DNA of 64,000 bases from Ophthalmolycus amberensis (taxonomy: Eukaryota > Chordata > Actinopteri > Perciformes > Zoarcidae), in assembly GCA_024529925.1 (NCBI GenBank), contig JAFEUB010000776.1, positions 372,001 through 436,000 of the forward strand. Direction: 5' to 3'. Position numbers and translations under genes: made by a program. The notes under the pieces were generated by a model that did no database searches, was not told the origin of the DNA, and worked only from the letters and a program-made list of their open reading frames with translations. Every line of letters starts with the position of its first letter. Within the stretch, counting starts at the first letter, position 1. Below are positions 21,172 to 28,931 of the stretch, one piece after another.

Positions 21172-22169
21172 TCCTCCCTATTCCCGCAGGATCCTTCTGC
21201 TCCTTCCAGCTGTGTTCCTTCTGCCTGTACTTTCACTATCCCCTCTCACCACACTTCCTCTGCTCCCCACCCCGGCACCGGGCTGCCGGGTTTTCTCTCC
21301 CGTGTCCCTCCCCCCTATCCCACGTTCCCCGCCACACATGCCTTTCCCTCTGCTCCCCACCCCGGCACCGGGTTGCCGGGTTCCTTCTCCCCTGTCCTCC
21401 CCCCCTATCCCCCTTTTCCTACCACGCAGTTTCCTGGCACCGGGATGCCAGTTCCCACCTCCTCTTTTCCTACTTTCCAACCAGGCCATCCTCTGCCTCT
21501 CGGCACCACGCCGCCTCCCCCCCCCCCCTCCTCCCCCCAAACCGGCCGCCATACGGCCCCGCCGCCGGCCCAGGGACGGTAGGCCCCCCCCCTTGCCCCA
21601 GTACCAGAAGAGAAGAGAAGAAAAGACGAGGAAGGAGATAAAGAAGGTAAGGAAGAAGAGAAGAGAGAACGAGAAGGAGCCCTTCCTCCCTACTCCCGCA
21701 GGATCCTCTGCACCTTCCAGCTTGGTTCCTTCTACCTGTACTTTCGCTATTCCCCCTCACCGCACTTCCTCTGCTCCCCACCCCGGCACCGGGTTGCCGG
21801 GTTTTCTCTCCCGTGTCCCTCCCCCCTATCCCACTTTTCCTACCACTCATGCCTTTCCCTCTACACACATCCCTGGCACCGGGTTGCCAGGCTCCCTCTC
21901 TGCCGTCCCCCCCCCCCCTATCCCACGTTCCCCGCCACACATGCCTTTCCCTCTGCTCCCCACCCCGGCACCGGGTTGCCGGGTTCCTTCTCCCCTGTCC
22001 TCCCCCCCTATCCCCCTTTTCCTACCACGCAGTTTCCTGGCACCGGGATGCCAGTTCCCACCTCCTCTTTTCCTACTTTCCAACTAGCCATCCTCTACCT
22101 CTCGGCACCACGCTCCCCCCCCCTTCCCCCAAACCAGCCGCCATACGGCCCCGCCGCCGGCCCAGGGAC
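21172..22169 (+). repeat. Duplicated 0.4-0.5-kb unit in the split-direct-repeat core
   Basis: 21172-21577 recurs at 21684-22169, offset by 512 bases at the left end. The second copy is longer by an extra internal subunit. Both run from CTCCCTAyTCCCGCAGGATC to CCGCCGGCCCAGGGAC, and they are separated by a purine-rich spacer (21600-21683). Plus-strand frames read proline-rich PGTGLPG repeats but shift frame between copies. The 349-codon frame at 21038-22087 is therefore probably compositional. Confidence 0.88.
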
Positions 22170-22230
22170 CACACCACTACTTCCAGCAACCACAGCAACT
22201 TGCTGGGACACCGGGCACCGGGATGCCAGT
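21271..22230. repeat. Array of eight short hairpin motifs
   Basis: A 20-base motif of the form CCyGGCA-CCGGGn-TGCCrGG recurs at 21271, 21361, 21433, 21782, 21872, 21964, 22036 and, partly degraded, 22213. In three copies (21361, 21782, 21964) the stem is CCCGGCA/TGCCGGG, and 21271 has the same stem with a different loop base. At 21872 it is CCTGGCA/TGCCAGG, a paired C:G to T:A change. 21433 and 22036 keep the T:A pair but lose the last base pair. Confidence 0.85.
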
Positions 22231-22710
22231 GGCCCCACCCCACCACTTCCAGCGATGGACCCACACAGGGGCCAACAACGATGCCGCTCCCTCTGCCGCC
22301 TTTTGGGGGTTCTCCACGGCGGACGACATCGCAGTGGACCAGCCTCGGATCTCGCAAGCAGATGCCAAGTCGGCCCCCCCCCCCCCATGCCATGAAATCG
22401 GACCAATAGTAGCCGCAGCCATCACGTGGGGCCGCGGACGAGCCAGCAAGTCTATTCCTTAACCTCCTGACAACCAGCAGTCGGTTACCCGATCATCAAA
22501 TGACGCTGCGACACCCGTCCGCCGAGGGCGCGTCCTCGACGCAGCTCACGTCTGGGCCACCGCAACGCCATGGCTTCTCGGTTCCCATTCCGGAAGTTCA
22601 GCCCGCTGCAGACACCCGGCCAACATCGGGTCGGCCATATCCAACGCCGTCCTTAGACCCACAAATCCCCGCTCGATCTTGCCGACCAGCGCACAAGCTG
22701 ATTTTGGGGG

Positions 22711-22851
22711 TTTGCAAGGCCCGGGAGCCGCAGTGGACCCTCAACCTAGCCTTTCCCCCAACCGCTTCGCCAGGCTACCCTCCACCAACCATCCCTAGAA
22801 ACTCTCCAGCTGACCAAACCGCCGGCCGAGGTGGGGCCTAAGCTAGTGAAT
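22711..22851 (+). repeat. Split direct repeat B1
   Basis: 141-bp copy beginning TTTGCAAGGCCCGGGAGCCG and ending AAGCTAGTGAAT, identical by eye to B2. Its last two bases are shared with the start of A2. Confidence 0.9.
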
Positions 22852-22971
22852 TGGAGATAAATCTTAGCTGAATTTCAGGAGCAGGGCCACACCTCCACGG
22901 GGGCACTTCCGGCCACACCCTACAAATACCCACGGCCACCATAGCTCGGCCTGCCACGCCTTCGCACCCAC
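22850..22971 (+). repeat. Split direct repeat A2
   Basis: Second copy of the 122-bp left-end repeat, placed immediately after B1. An 80-base C/T-rich spacer separates it from B2. Confidence 0.9.
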
Positions 22972-23051
22972 CCTCCCTCCCTCTCTTTAAACCACTCCCC
23001 GAAATTCATTTTCCCCCACAGTCACCTCTGTCCCACATGGACCGGGGGGGA

Positions 23052-23192
23052 TTTGCAAGGCCCGGGAGCCGCAGTGGACCCTCAACCTAGCCTTTCCCCC
23101 AACCGCTTCGCCAGGCTACCCTCCACCAACCATCCCTAGAAACTCTCCAGCTGACCAAACCGCCGGCCGAGGTGGGGCCTAAGCTAGTGAAT
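23052..23192 (+). repeat. Split direct repeat B2 (right end of element)
   Basis: Identical by eye to B1. After its final GAAT the sequence returns to Harbinger transposase remnant DNA (GGTCCATAAATG), so this marks the element's right boundary. Confidence 0.9.
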
Positions 23193-23412
23193 GGTCCATA
23201 AATGTGGTCAACACACGTCGATCACTCGCTTCCTCTGTGTTGTTGTCGTGGGGGCTGATGAATGTAACGTTAGCTCCGCCATTGGGGTATTCCTTCATGA
23301 GATACGGCATCAGGGGATAAGCTGGGTCACCCAGCAGAGAAACAGGGACATCATCTTCGCCCTCTATCAATTCTTTAGGGCATTTGCTCCATCTTTTAGG
23401 GCACAACATCAT
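23179..23412 (-). pseudogene. Harbinger transposase C-terminal fragment
   Basis: Read on minus, the frame contains LIEGEDDVPVSLLGDPAYPL followed by MPYLMKEYPNGGA. This is the block around the second catalytic aspartate (G-D-x-A-Y-P) of the DDE nuclease domain of HARBI1/ALP1-type transposases. The sequence after it does not continue the expected family pattern, and the rest of the nuclease domain is not in frame nearby. The copy is therefore a remnant. The last codons overlap the edge of the inserted split-direct-repeat element. Confidence 0.72.
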
Positions 23413-23550
23413 GCAACAGGTCCGAGTCGCTAGCTTCTAAGCTAATTTTAACATTACCGCCAATGGGGAAATGCTAACCGCGATTAGCATTAGCGAATAT
23501 AATATATCTTCGTACATATTTTCATGCTCCATAAAGAAATACTTGCAGAC

Positions 23551-24469
23551 TTAAGGTGCGTTCACACCGGACGCGTCGATTTTTTGACGCGCGTCGAGAT
23601 TACATACAAAGTCTATGCACAGACGCGATGAGACTGGCCCACCGCGATTTTGCGATGGCGCGGCGCGTTGGACGCGTTTTTGCGGTGAGTTGAAATTTTT
23701 CAACTTCTGCGACATAATCGCGTGACACTGTGGCGCGATAGCCTATCAGCGTTGAGTTGCTCCCCCTGTCATCACTGACTTCCTGCCGCTGTTGAATCAG
23801 GAAATAAATACTGTAGCCGTCTGTGTTCACCCAGAGCTCTACGATACCTCATATCAATAGAGACCGGACCAAACTATGTGTATACATGTGTGTGTGTAAA
23901 CCATATGGTACAAACAATGAATAGACGCTGCCATATTTACGTCTACGTGACGTTATTGAGTGCTGGTGGAGCTGCTACGATGTTAGCATAGCCTAGCACC
24001 GATCCATCAGAGCTCCATTGAGAAGACAAGTAGCCTACAAATCGGGATCATTACGTAGTTATTTCGGAGTCCCTTTTTGTCGGAGAAGACAAGTACAAAT
24101 CGGGCATCATTACAGTAGTTATTTCAGAGTCCCTTTTTGTCGGTTTATTTTCTGTTAAATGACAGCCGAATCAATTTATTTAGTGTTCCTACAGCTGTAG
24201 TAAACAGCGACCGGTGGCTTGCTAGACACAGTGAATACAGCTCGATAAAATCCACGGAGCTCCTCTGAACAATATTATGAACCAGACATGACGGCGTTTA
24301 GTTTCCCGGGATATCTGTGACTTCCACAACACGTAGAAATATAGGTTATTTTTTCCATGGTTAATGGCGGACAGTTGAACGGATCCAGGTCTATAAACCA
24401 CGCCCCCTCTCTGGCGATTTTGCGGCGTTTGGTGTGAAAATCAACGCGTTTGGTGTGAATGCACCTTAA
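23551..24469. mobile_element. TTAA-flanked nonautonomous DNA element (MITE-like)
   Basis: TTAA at 23551-23554 and 24466-24469 flanks inverted termini: GGTGCGTTCACACC on the left and GGTGTGAATGCACC on the right. The second is the reverse complement of the first with one mismatch. TTAA targets are typical of piggyBac-like elements, while the TIR type also occurs on other fish MITEs, so the superfamily is open. The interior has no transposase frame. It includes a roughly 60-bp tandem duplication at 24027-24147 (AGAAGACAAGTA to CCCTTTTTGTCGG twice). It is nested inside the Harbinger element. Confidence 0.8.
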
Positions 24470-24515
24470 GGTCTCTCAAGGCTACCAAACGGAAGAAGTA
24501 AAACGAATCAGCGTC

Positions 24516-24560
24516 TCTCACTCGTCTCTCACTCGTCTCTCACTCGTCTCTCACTCGTTT
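24516..24560. repeat. 11-base tandem repeat
   Basis: Four head-to-tail units of CTCTCACTCGT, within the Harbinger element. Confidence 0.92.
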
Positions 24561-24667
24561 CCTCTGTGTTGTCTGTTTGTAGCTGTAGCTCTGAATAGCA
24601 TTTATTGCTAACTGTAGCTTCAGACAGCCGCTCCGTGGGTGCTGATCGCCGATGGTCAAGCAGCTCG

Positions 24668-25009
24668 CTAATCGCTAGAATAACAGCTGCTTCCTCCACA
24701 TGAATGCAGACTTTTTACTGCACAACAGCTGCTAGTACGCAACAGGTAATACAGCAGTGCACAAAATCGGCGCTCCATGTATGGCTGATAGCGTCTCTGG
24801 ACTCGGGAATTGTCGCTCATCGCTCGAAGAATAGCTCGCCTCCTCCGCCTGTAGGCAATAGCAGCATTGTAAAATGACGCATTTAACTCCACAATAGCTG
24901 CTAGTACAGACAACACAGCAAGCAAGGCTTGCCATTCGTTATCCATGTTGAAATGAATCGCTGCTGGTCGCCCGGCTGTTTGGGTTCCGTTCCGTTTAGG
25001 GTGCTCCAA
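24668..25009 (-). pseudogene. Possible Harbinger transposase N-terminal fragment
   Basis: The 113-codon frame just inside the right terminus includes MDNEWQALLAVLSVLAAIVE and AYRRRRRAILRA. A hydrophobic stretch followed by an arginine cluster is reminiscent of N-termini of fish HARBI1-like transposases. The orientation agrees with the C-terminal fragment at 23179-23412. The coding is not continued into the nuclease domain. Part of the segment (about 24660-24740 against 24815-24935) is an imperfect internal duplication. Confidence 0.4.
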
Positions 25010-25129
25010 AACTCCGGCGTGGTGTGGCTGCTCAGTGTAAACGTAGCAAAACTGGACTAGTGTGGATATGGCCTTAGACTTGCATCTTCAGCATTTCAAC
25101 CATGTAACGTAATGTGATCAATACACCAC

Positions 25130-25144
25130 ATTATTCCCCTTTTT
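25130..25144 (-). other. Polypurine tract and 3' LTR start
   Basis: On minus, AAAAAGGGGAATAA is followed directly by TGTGGTGTAT. This is the usual plus-strand priming site arrangement of LTR retrotransposons. Confidence 0.7.
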
Positions 25145-25334
25145 AACTGAGAACAACAACTTAAGCATTCTTAACTGAACAACAGTTTCCTGATACTTTT
25201 AACAATAACATATGGCCTAAGTTAAACACAATATTTTACATCATCTGACATTCCCTTATGTATGAGGTATGTATTTTCAGGTTGTCTGTCTCAGTATAAG
25301 CTAAAGATACAGTCCGCTGTAGGAGTATACAGTC

Positions 25335-25617
25335 TTATGGCATATCTCGCTTTGGCGGTTTAGTCATTCGGTTTGAGCGCCTCAGAACCACTGGTTCGGG
25401 CTCCAGAAGCTCGGGTGTCTGCATGTTAGCGTCGACAACTTCTTGAGAACTGCTGCAAGTCTTCACCATCACCCAGTTCAGCCTGTGATTCAGTGACATC
25501 AATATCAGGTTGAGCAATAGCTCGAGCTCGCAGCTGGTCTCCATGACGTCTGTGTACTGTGTCGGAGTCCCGCTCTCTGACTTCATATGAAACAGGGCCT
25601 GTCTGTCTCACAATCAA
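25335..25617 (-). pseudogene. Gypsy pol C-terminal tail (frameshifted)
   Basis: Two overlapping minus frames continue the integrase C-terminal region. They end in VVLRRSNRMTKPPKRDMP, a basic RRS-R-x-KPP tail common at the end of Gypsy-class polyproteins. The frame change near 25590 separates this tail from the integrase frame. Confidence 0.7.
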
Positions 25618-26491
25618 TCCTGGAATCCACTTGTGACTCCTCCGTCACAGTGCTGCGCAGATAAGCGGCGTCGTCCGCATGAAAGAAACGGTCTGCAGCA
25701 GTGCGGTCATGGTGTTCTTTTTGCTGATACTGTTTCTTGCGTACCGTCTCCTTGGTACAAGGCTTTAGGAAATCCAACCTTGTCCGGATATGTCTGTGAA
25801 GAAACAGATCAGCCGGGGACTGTCCAGTAGTGCAGTTAGGCGTAGTCCGATATTGTAGCAGGAACAGTGAGATCTTGTCCTCAATGTTCAGTGAAGTGTG
25901 AGCAAGCTTTTTCATACCTGCCTTGAACGTCTGAACATATCTCTCTGCCAGACCATTTGTTGCTGGATGTCCAGGTGCACTTGTGATGTGCAGAATCCCA
26001 TTCTGCTTGGCAAAAGTCTGGAACTCGTCTGATGTGAATGTCGTCGCATTGTCTGTCACAATTTGTTCAGGGAGACCGTAAGAGGAAAACAGTCTCCTGA
26101 GCCTGGTGATTGTTGCTTGAGAGGTGATCTGTGACATACGAAACACTTCCAACCACTTTGTATGTGAATCCACCACAACCATGAACATGTGGTTCAGGAA
26201 CGGTCCAGCAAAGTCTATGTGTAGTCTCTTCCAGGACTCACCTGGGAACTCCCAGGGGTGTAGTGGAACCTGGCGTGGCATCTTTTGATCCAACTGGCAT
26301 GTCTCACATTCCTTGCAAATCTGTTCCACTTCCAAGTCAAGGTTCGGCCACCATACATATTTGCGAGCTAAGGCCTTTGTTTTCACTATGCCTTGGTGCC
26401 CAGAGTGAATCTCTTTTAAGACAGCTCTTCTCATCTTGGAGGGTACAATGACTCTGGTCCCCCATAGGACACAACCTTGCTCTGTGGACAA
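25583..26491 (-). pseudogene. Gypsy integrase
   Basis: The frame holds an H2C2 zinc-binding region (HSGHQGIVKTKALARKYVWW ending in CKECETCQ). It continues into an rve catalytic core with aspartate in HIDFAGP, aspartate in VTDNATTF and glutamate in NGLAERYVQTF, the D,D,E triad. It would insert reverse-transcribed DNA into chromosomes. The frame is open over about 300 residues, but the in-frame link to RNase H is lost by a one-base slip in a T/A run near 26500. The copy lacks reverse transcriptase, so it is a pseudogene in context. Confidence 0.92.
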
Positions 26492-26492
26492 C

Positions 26493-26905
26493 TCATTTCT
26501 CTTTGAGAAAAAACACCTTTAGGTTTTCCTCTACCTGAATGGGCCAGCCTTCCATGACATACTTATACACTCGTGACAACGCACTGTCAGTGCGTGTCGT
26601 CCTTGCAATCTGTGTTGCGTTGAGTGGTGCTTCTTGTATATGCTCCGCCAGCAGTGAGTGGACTAGAGCTGAAGTCACGGCTGTTCCTTTGTCGCTGGTC
26701 TCCGGCAAGGGACACATGCGTGCTGCGGCCAGTGTAGGCAGGCTCTTGTGCTCACCAAACAGTATCAGAAGTGGTTTATGGTCAGTTATTAAGTTAAAAT
26801 GTCTACCCCACAAGTACTGGTGGAATTTCTTTACGCCATATATCAGTCCAAGAGCTTCTTTCTCGATTTGAGAATATTTTTTCTCCGCTGGAGACAGTGT
26901 ACGGG
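26493..26905 (-). pseudogene. Gypsy RNase H remnant
   Basis: On minus, PAEKKYSQIEKEALGLIYGV then FHQYLWGRHFNLITDHKPLL is the RNase H block that follows reverse transcriptase in Gypsy polyproteins. It includes the conserved E-K-E-A-L and T-D-H-K-P-L. It begins directly against protease-frame sequence near 26905, so the entire reverse transcriptase domain (normally several hundred residues) has been deleted. A frameshift separates it from integrase downstream. Confidence 0.88.
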
Positions 26906-27650
26906 AATGCGACCTCCATTATAAGCTTTCAGCTGAACTTTACTTCTCTGCAGTGGTAAGTGTGAGAATTTCTCCCTGTATGTACCCCGTGAAATGATAC
27001 TCCTTGCAGCCCCAGTATCTATTTCCATCTCTAACCTCACCTCAGCTACAATGAATATTTCTTTATACAGGTCAGCATCTTCACTTGTGACAGTCAAAAT
27101 TGTGAACACACCCAATTCAGCATCTTCTTCAGCTTCCACATATTTTGTGTGTTTCTTTCCTCTGCCCCATGAATGCCTTTCACTCTCTGCCTGTGCCTTG
27201 GACCGACATGCCTTTTTAATATGCCCAGTCTTGCCACAGTTATGGCATTTAGTCTCTTTAAAACGGAACTCATCTGGCTTGTGATTCTTTCCATTGCACC
27301 TGTAACAGTTCCTTGTCCGCTGTGGCCTCACCTTGTGAATGCTTGCCGCCCCGACACTTTCACTTTCCATCCCTCTCAACTGATGTGCGTCTCTGTCTGC
27401 AGTCTCCATGTTGAGCACGATCTCAAAAGACTTTGCAAAAGTAAGATCATTTTCCGAAAGTAGTCTCCTCTGGTAGCCCTCGTTTCTTATTCCACTGACG
27501 AACCGATCTCGCAGTGATGCGTCCAAGTTGGCGCCGAACTCACAGTTAGATGCGCATTGTTTCAACTCTGCTACATACTGAGCCACCGGCTGGTTAGCTT
27601 TTTGGTTACACCGAAACCTTTCAGCTACTAATAAGGGCTTGGGCTCACTA
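26906..27650 (-). pseudogene. Gypsy gag C-terminal half, zinc knuckles and protease
   Basis: The frame includes capsid-like QYVAELKQCASNCEFG, then two CCHC knuckles. The first (CYRCNGKNHKPDEF) has phenylalanine where the last cysteine should be; the second (CHNCGKTGHIKKAC) is intact. An aspartic protease signature, EIDTGAARSIIS, follows. The product would package RNA and process the polyprotein. A small deletion near 27650 puts this half out of frame with the gag start. Confidence 0.88.
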
Positions 27651-27861
27651 TTTCGTCAAACGTCTTATCTTTTGGCTTCCTGGGCTGCACCAGATTTCTC
27701 AAAAGCCCATAAGTAGCCGCACCCATTACACTGAGAAGCGTAGCTACTTGCTTATCTTCGGCTACGTCGTTAGCTTCGAAGAATTGTTCCATCCGTTCAA
27801 TGTACGCAGACCATTGTTCATTTTCTGGCTTGAATTCGTCAATTCTCCCAAACAGGGCCAT
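27640..27861 (-). pseudogene. Gypsy gag N-terminus
   Basis: From the methionine at 27861 the frame reads MALFGRIDEFKPENEQWSAY and continues through MEQFFEANDV. This is the typical start of fish Gypsy gag proteins. It ends early at a stop after FDEIV because bases are missing relative to the downstream half (EPKPLLVAERF is readable in the next frame). The start sits about 75 bases after the LTR end, as expected for a short leader. Confidence 0.82.
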
Positions 27862-27989
27862 CGTACTCACTATTACTGACACAGAGTGTCTCTCCTTCCC
27901 TGCGAGAACGTAGTTTTATCCTCGTCGCCAATTTCTGTGATGTATTCTCGAGGCGGACACACACGTAGCGTTGTTACTTTTATTTTTAA

Positions 27990-28599
27990 TGCTGAAGATG
28001 CAAGTCTAAACTAAATCTGGTGACAAAAGGTTAACATATACCTTAGACAAGAGCACTGCGATGTCTGCTTTTCGCTGTGGTGCTGTGGTCTCTGTGTAGG
28101 TGCGACTGGTGTTGATGAGTAAGGACTACGTGAGGTTGAACGTGATGTCCAATGAGCTGGTGAAAAACAACGCTGAGTGCCTGCACATGGTCAGGGCAGT
28201 CATCGAAATCCTAAGTCCCATCATGAGGTTCAGACCCTCTGCGCATCTCAGCAACCCTCTCGCCCGCCCTCGCCTGCCTAACGGCATCCTGTTGGCCATT
28301 GGGGGCTGGAGCGGCGCCGATCCAACGAACAGCATCGAGTCGTACGACGTCAGCACCGACCTCTGGATGCAGGTGACAGACCAAGACGTGGGTCCTCGCG
28401 CCTACCACGGCACCGCCGTCCTCAACGGGAGCATCTACTGCGTCGGCGGCTTCAACAGGGTCGAGCATTTCAACAGCGTGCGCAGGTGGACGTTGCCACG
28501 TGCATCTGGCACGAGGCGCCACCCATGTACCACCGCTGATGCTACGTGAGCGTCGCTGTGCTGGGCGAGTGCATCTACGCCACGGGAGGTTTTGACGGG
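27990..28599 (+). repeat. Inverted-duplication arm, right (uninterrupted)
   Basis: This arm begins AATGCTGAAGATGCAAGTCT inside the former 5' LTR and runs through TAAACTAAATCTGGTGACA and the KLHL10-like intron end into the kelch exon. It ends at GACGGG. It is the reverse complement of the split left arm and preserves the empty Harbinger insertion site. Confidence 0.9.
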
Positions 28600-28931
28600 C
28601 AGAGCGCTACAGGCCCGAGACCAACCAGTGGAGTCTCATCGCACCGATGCACGAGCATAGGGGGCATGTTGGGGGCTGTAACGGCCACGGCACCTGCAGT
28701 AATGTCGAGTCCTACGACGGGTTTGTTCCATGGATATTTCCCGCAGTGCCGTGAGTTGCTGTGTGTTGTCCGGGCTCCCCAACATGGACGAGTACGTTTT
28801 CCCCCGTGAGTCCCTGTCGATTGTCAGTTTGGATGTCTGCGGACTCAGAAGACTCTTCAGAACACTCCTGAACAGTGCCGTGGTGCCATCATCCACCTGA
28901 CAAGACGTAAAAGACTAAATAAGGAAATAAA
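28100..28931 (+). pseudogene. KLHL10-like kelch exons, plus-strand copy with 3' end
   Basis: The frame after the TGTGTAG acceptor gives VRLVLMSKDYVRLNVMSNEL, VRAVIEILSP, RPRLPNGILLAIGGW, PRAYHGTAVLNGSIYCVGGF and NRVEHFNSVRR. These are the linker and first kelch blade. A one-base deletion near 28490, a TGA at 28537-28539 and loss of several residues after GGFDG break it. Later patches RPETNQWSLIAPMHEHRG and SRSAVSCCV..LPNMDEYV show the middle and last blades, with most of the propeller missing between. AATAAA at 28926 may be the old polyadenylation signal. It is collinear with exons 1 and 2 at 17905-19159. Confidence 0.88.

Larger units (their letters stand above)
20202..23192 (+). mobile_element. 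Nonautonomous split-direct-repeat element (Ngaro/PAT/DIRS-like architecture)
   Basis: Two pairs of direct repeats are interleaved as A1-core-B1-A2-spacer-B2. A1 is 20202-20323 and A2 22850-22971 (122 bp, one mismatch seen). B1 is 22711-22851 and B2 23052-23192 (141 bp, no difference seen). B1 and A2 abut, overlapping by two bases. This order is the split direct repeat layout described for Ngaro and PAT tyrosine-recombinase retrotransposons, which make no target duplication; none is evident here. The block is GC-rich in an AT-rich host. No reverse transcriptase, RNase H or tyrosine recombinase motif was found, so if the class is right this copy depends on another element. The near-identity of repeats implies recent activity. 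The alternative is a head-to-tail tandem of one full and one deleted unit. Confidence 0.7.
19770..25076. mobile_element. PIF/Harbinger-class DNA transposon with nested insertions
   Basis: The termini are inverted: GACCATATCCTCACTACTCC at 19773, and on minus GGCCATATCCACACTAGTCC from 25073. They are flanked by TTA at 19770-19772 and 25074-25076. Three-base TWA target duplications are characteristic of PIF/Harbinger. The undisturbed other arm of the host inverted repeat (27990-28020) shows the empty site with a single TTA, which directly supports the duplication. A transposase fragment is readable on minus at 23179-23412. Two further elements, 20202-23192 and 23551-24469, lie inside it. The remaining Harbinger sequence is roughly 1.4 kb, so this is an internally deleted or decayed copy. 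Confidence 0.88.
25077..27990 (-). mobile_element. Ty3/Gypsy-class LTR retrotransposon, internally deleted, with broken LTRs
   Basis: Read on minus, the order is 5' LTR remnant (ending ATACATCACA at 27936), a leader with TTGGCGACGAGG, gag, zinc knuckles, protease, RNase H, integrase and a polypurine run. The run AAAAAGGGGAATAA (25144-25131) precedes a 3' LTR start, TGTGGTGTAT (25130). TGTGGTGTAT and ATACATCACA are the expected complementary LTR ends. Reverse transcriptase is missing. Both LTRs are cut where the host inverted repeat begins. Frameshifts in gag and between RNase H and integrase make it inactive. Confidence 0.88.

Noticed and set aside
21038..22087. 349-codon proline-rich plus-strand frame
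   Set aside because: Long frames occur on several frames and both strands of this GC-rich duplicated block, and the frame changes between the two copies. Kept only as part of the element description.
22830..22870. Helitron tail (CTAG followed by T) at the B1/A2 junction
   Set aside because: CTAG-T and a nearby A-TC start exist, but interleaved A/B repeats, identical B copies and no terminal hairpin next to CTAG fit split direct repeats better.
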